Notes under the pieces: model-generated
The model's database searches: none
What the model saw: only the letters and a program-made list of their open reading frames with translations
What the model was told of the DNA's origin: nothing
Translations under genes and position numbers: made by a program
In this document: positions 62,648 to 64,000 of the stretch, in pieces
How the letters are laid out: every line of letters begins with the position of its first letter
Numbering within the stretch: the stretch's first letter is position 1
Assembly (NCBI GenBank): GCA_963942565.1
Contig: OZ012693.1
Location: 8,247,111 to 8,311,110, forward strand
DNA length: 64,000 nucleotides
Source: Maea johnstoni
Lineage: Eukaryota; Annelida; Polychaeta; Spionida; Magelonidae
Reading direction: 5' to 3'

Positions 62648-62650
62648 TAT
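62541..62650. repeat. AT microsatellite
   Basis: About 50 AT repeats with GT interruptions at the left. Tyr/Ile frames across it are artefacts. Confidence 0.95.
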
Positions 62651-63621
62651 TTATATATATTCATATTTATATATATATTCATATCATTAATTTATTTATT
62701 CATTTATTTAAATATATGTATTTATCTGTTTGTTTATTGAAATGTAACTTGAGTACGTCAATAATGGGCAACAGGTGCAAGAAAATTTTGACCTTTTCAT
62801 TTATATTTGTTGTGTTTATCAGTTACTGTATGAACCACTTTCAATAGTACTTAATTTTTACATTATCAGATTCTAAAGGTAGGTTATGTTTTGTAAACTT
62901 CAAAATCTGTGTTTGTTTTCCTCTCTGGTGGGATTTTTGTGAGTGATAAGTCAAATCTAATGAGCTTTGTAAAAAGAATAATTTCTTTGATATATTTGAA
63001 TCATACTGATCCCTTCAAAAATTCTTACTTTCACAAAATCTGACTATTAGTGAGTGGGTGTTGCTAGTATTCTGTAGTGTATCCTTTTGTGTTCCTAAAG
63101 ATCATCAAATCATTTCTCCTTATCTATTCTTTCATACACTTTCTTCTACTCCTAGTCAGCCTTCTAGGGTGGATAGTTATACTCTGAGTGGGTGTTGTTG
63201 TTTCTGGTATCTTAGTTCCTATAAGAAATAGGTCTCCTGGTGCCTCCTGCGCTGCAATACAGCAACCTCCTTAGTATTAAAGTTGACCCAGTTCCTATTG
63301 TGGGAACTGGATCATTCAAACAGCAAGGCAATTGTATTGTATGTTTATTGACCAAGTTATTAAACTTGAAAATACATTTACAAGTATTCAGTGTAATAAA
63401 ATATCAACGCACAGTAAAATACAGTGAACGTAATTATGACATAGAGAAGAATTTCATATCAGGAACTATAAAGAACTTAATTACATTAACTTAACTGCTT
63501 TTAAAGGTTATATTTAAAATATGGATTATGTACACGTACACTATGAAGCTATATAAACACTGTACACTAGACCATTAAAACAGCAAGGCAATAATTTATG
63601 TAGATTAGTGCTGACTAGTGG

Positions 63622-63776
63622 TTAACTCTTCAAATGCTGTGTCACTACTTTCACCCAAAGCACAAGGAGGCAAAGACTTTTTTTTAAACGATCTAAATCC
63701 TGTCATGTTGGTATTCATTGGATAGCTCTGGCTGAGTACTCTCAGATTAGTACCCATATGCCAGGGTTTCAGTCAT
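63622..63776. mobile_element. TTAA MITE family a, interrupted at the right
   Basis: TTAACTCTTCAAATGCTGTG to CAGGGTTTCAGTCAT, where a family b element begins. Confidence 0.72.
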
Positions 63777-63994
63777 TTAACCCATTCATGCCCGGAGATC
63801 TCCTTGACAAGTGTTGTCTGAACCTGTGATACCTCTGAAAATAACTTAACAGTTAAGCATAAATTTGCAAATTGTTGTCGATAAAGGTCTGATAAACAAC
63901 TCTCATTCAAGTATGTCCTGAAAATTGCTTATATTCTAAATATATCACCAAAATAGTCAGGCAGTTTTGGCTGCTACAGGCATGAACGAGTTAA
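63777..63994. mobile_element. TTAA MITE family b, nested in family a
   Basis: TTAACCCATTCATGCCCGG to GCTACAGGCATGAACGAGTTAA, 218 bp including the TTAA at both ends. It interrupts the family a copy at its left. Confidence 0.75.
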
Positions 63995-64000
63995 AAGATT

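Larger units (their letters stand above)
62121..64000 (+). other. TIF1-like gene intron 4, left part
   Basis: No further exon was seen before the window ends. It holds a truncated family a MITE (62136-62262), an AT microsatellite (62541-62650), about 900 bp of AT-rich unique sequence, and a nested pair of TTAA MITEs at 63622-63994. Confidence 0.7.

Overview
This looks like nuclear DNA of a marine invertebrate. It is AT-rich (roughly a third G+C by eye), has long introns with GT-AG boundaries, many microsatellites and dense short DNA-transposon debris. An echinoderm such as a sea urchin is my first guess, but lophotrochozoans are not excluded because no species-diagnostic sequence was recognised. 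I saw no bacterial features, no CRISPR array, and no LTR or virus-like element.

Two genes are supported, arranged head to head. On the minus strand, from 38.3 kb leftwards, lie three exons that I read as the 5' end of a SLC12-family K-Cl cotransporter (KCC). They are two alternative first coding exons (1a at 38112-38259 and 1b at 25966-26797) and a shared second exon (8231-8349). Both first exons end in codon phase 1, which is what the shared acceptor needs. Exon 1a carries an RFQV motif at residues 4-7, the docking motif for SPAK/OSR1 kinases. Exon 1b lacks it and starts with a possible N-myristoylation signal. The transmembrane part of the transporter must lie left of the window. On the plus strand, from 46.8 kb rightwards, lie four exons of a TIF1-family TRIM gene (TRIM24/TRIM33-like) encoding a RING, B-box 1, B-box 2, a coiled coil and a Gln-rich linker. 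The PHD finger and bromodomain expected for TIF1 proteins would lie right of the window.

Layout: 1-8.2 kb, non-coding with repeats (KCC intron 2 if the model is right). 8.3-26.0 kb, KCC intron with a 2.0-kb Harbinger-like element, an 849-bp hAT element with a perfect target-site duplication, a tRNA-derived SINE, tandem arrays and many TTAA-flanked MITEs. 26.0-38.3 kb, exon 1b, its presumed promoter, an 872-bp fold-back element, a 96-bp tandem array and exon 1a. 38.3-46.8 kb, intergenic, with a perfect RFX X-box just upstream of exon 1a, a palindromic minisatellite and a 3.6-kb composite transposon ending about 420 bp before the TRIM start codon. 47.0-58.7 kb, TRIM intron 1, crowded with hAT-like MITEs. 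58.7-62.1 kb, the clustered TRIM exons 2-4. 62.1-64 kb, intronic repeats.

The two genes are not known to act together. The points most worth a second look are: the alternative KCC N-termini that include or omit the kinase docking site; a duplicated decoy splice acceptor 135 bp upstream of TRIM exon 3 that would cut the protein to a RING-only form; and a set of MITEs sharing CAGGGCTCGA-type ends and several exact 5-bp target duplications, but with different repeat modules inside.
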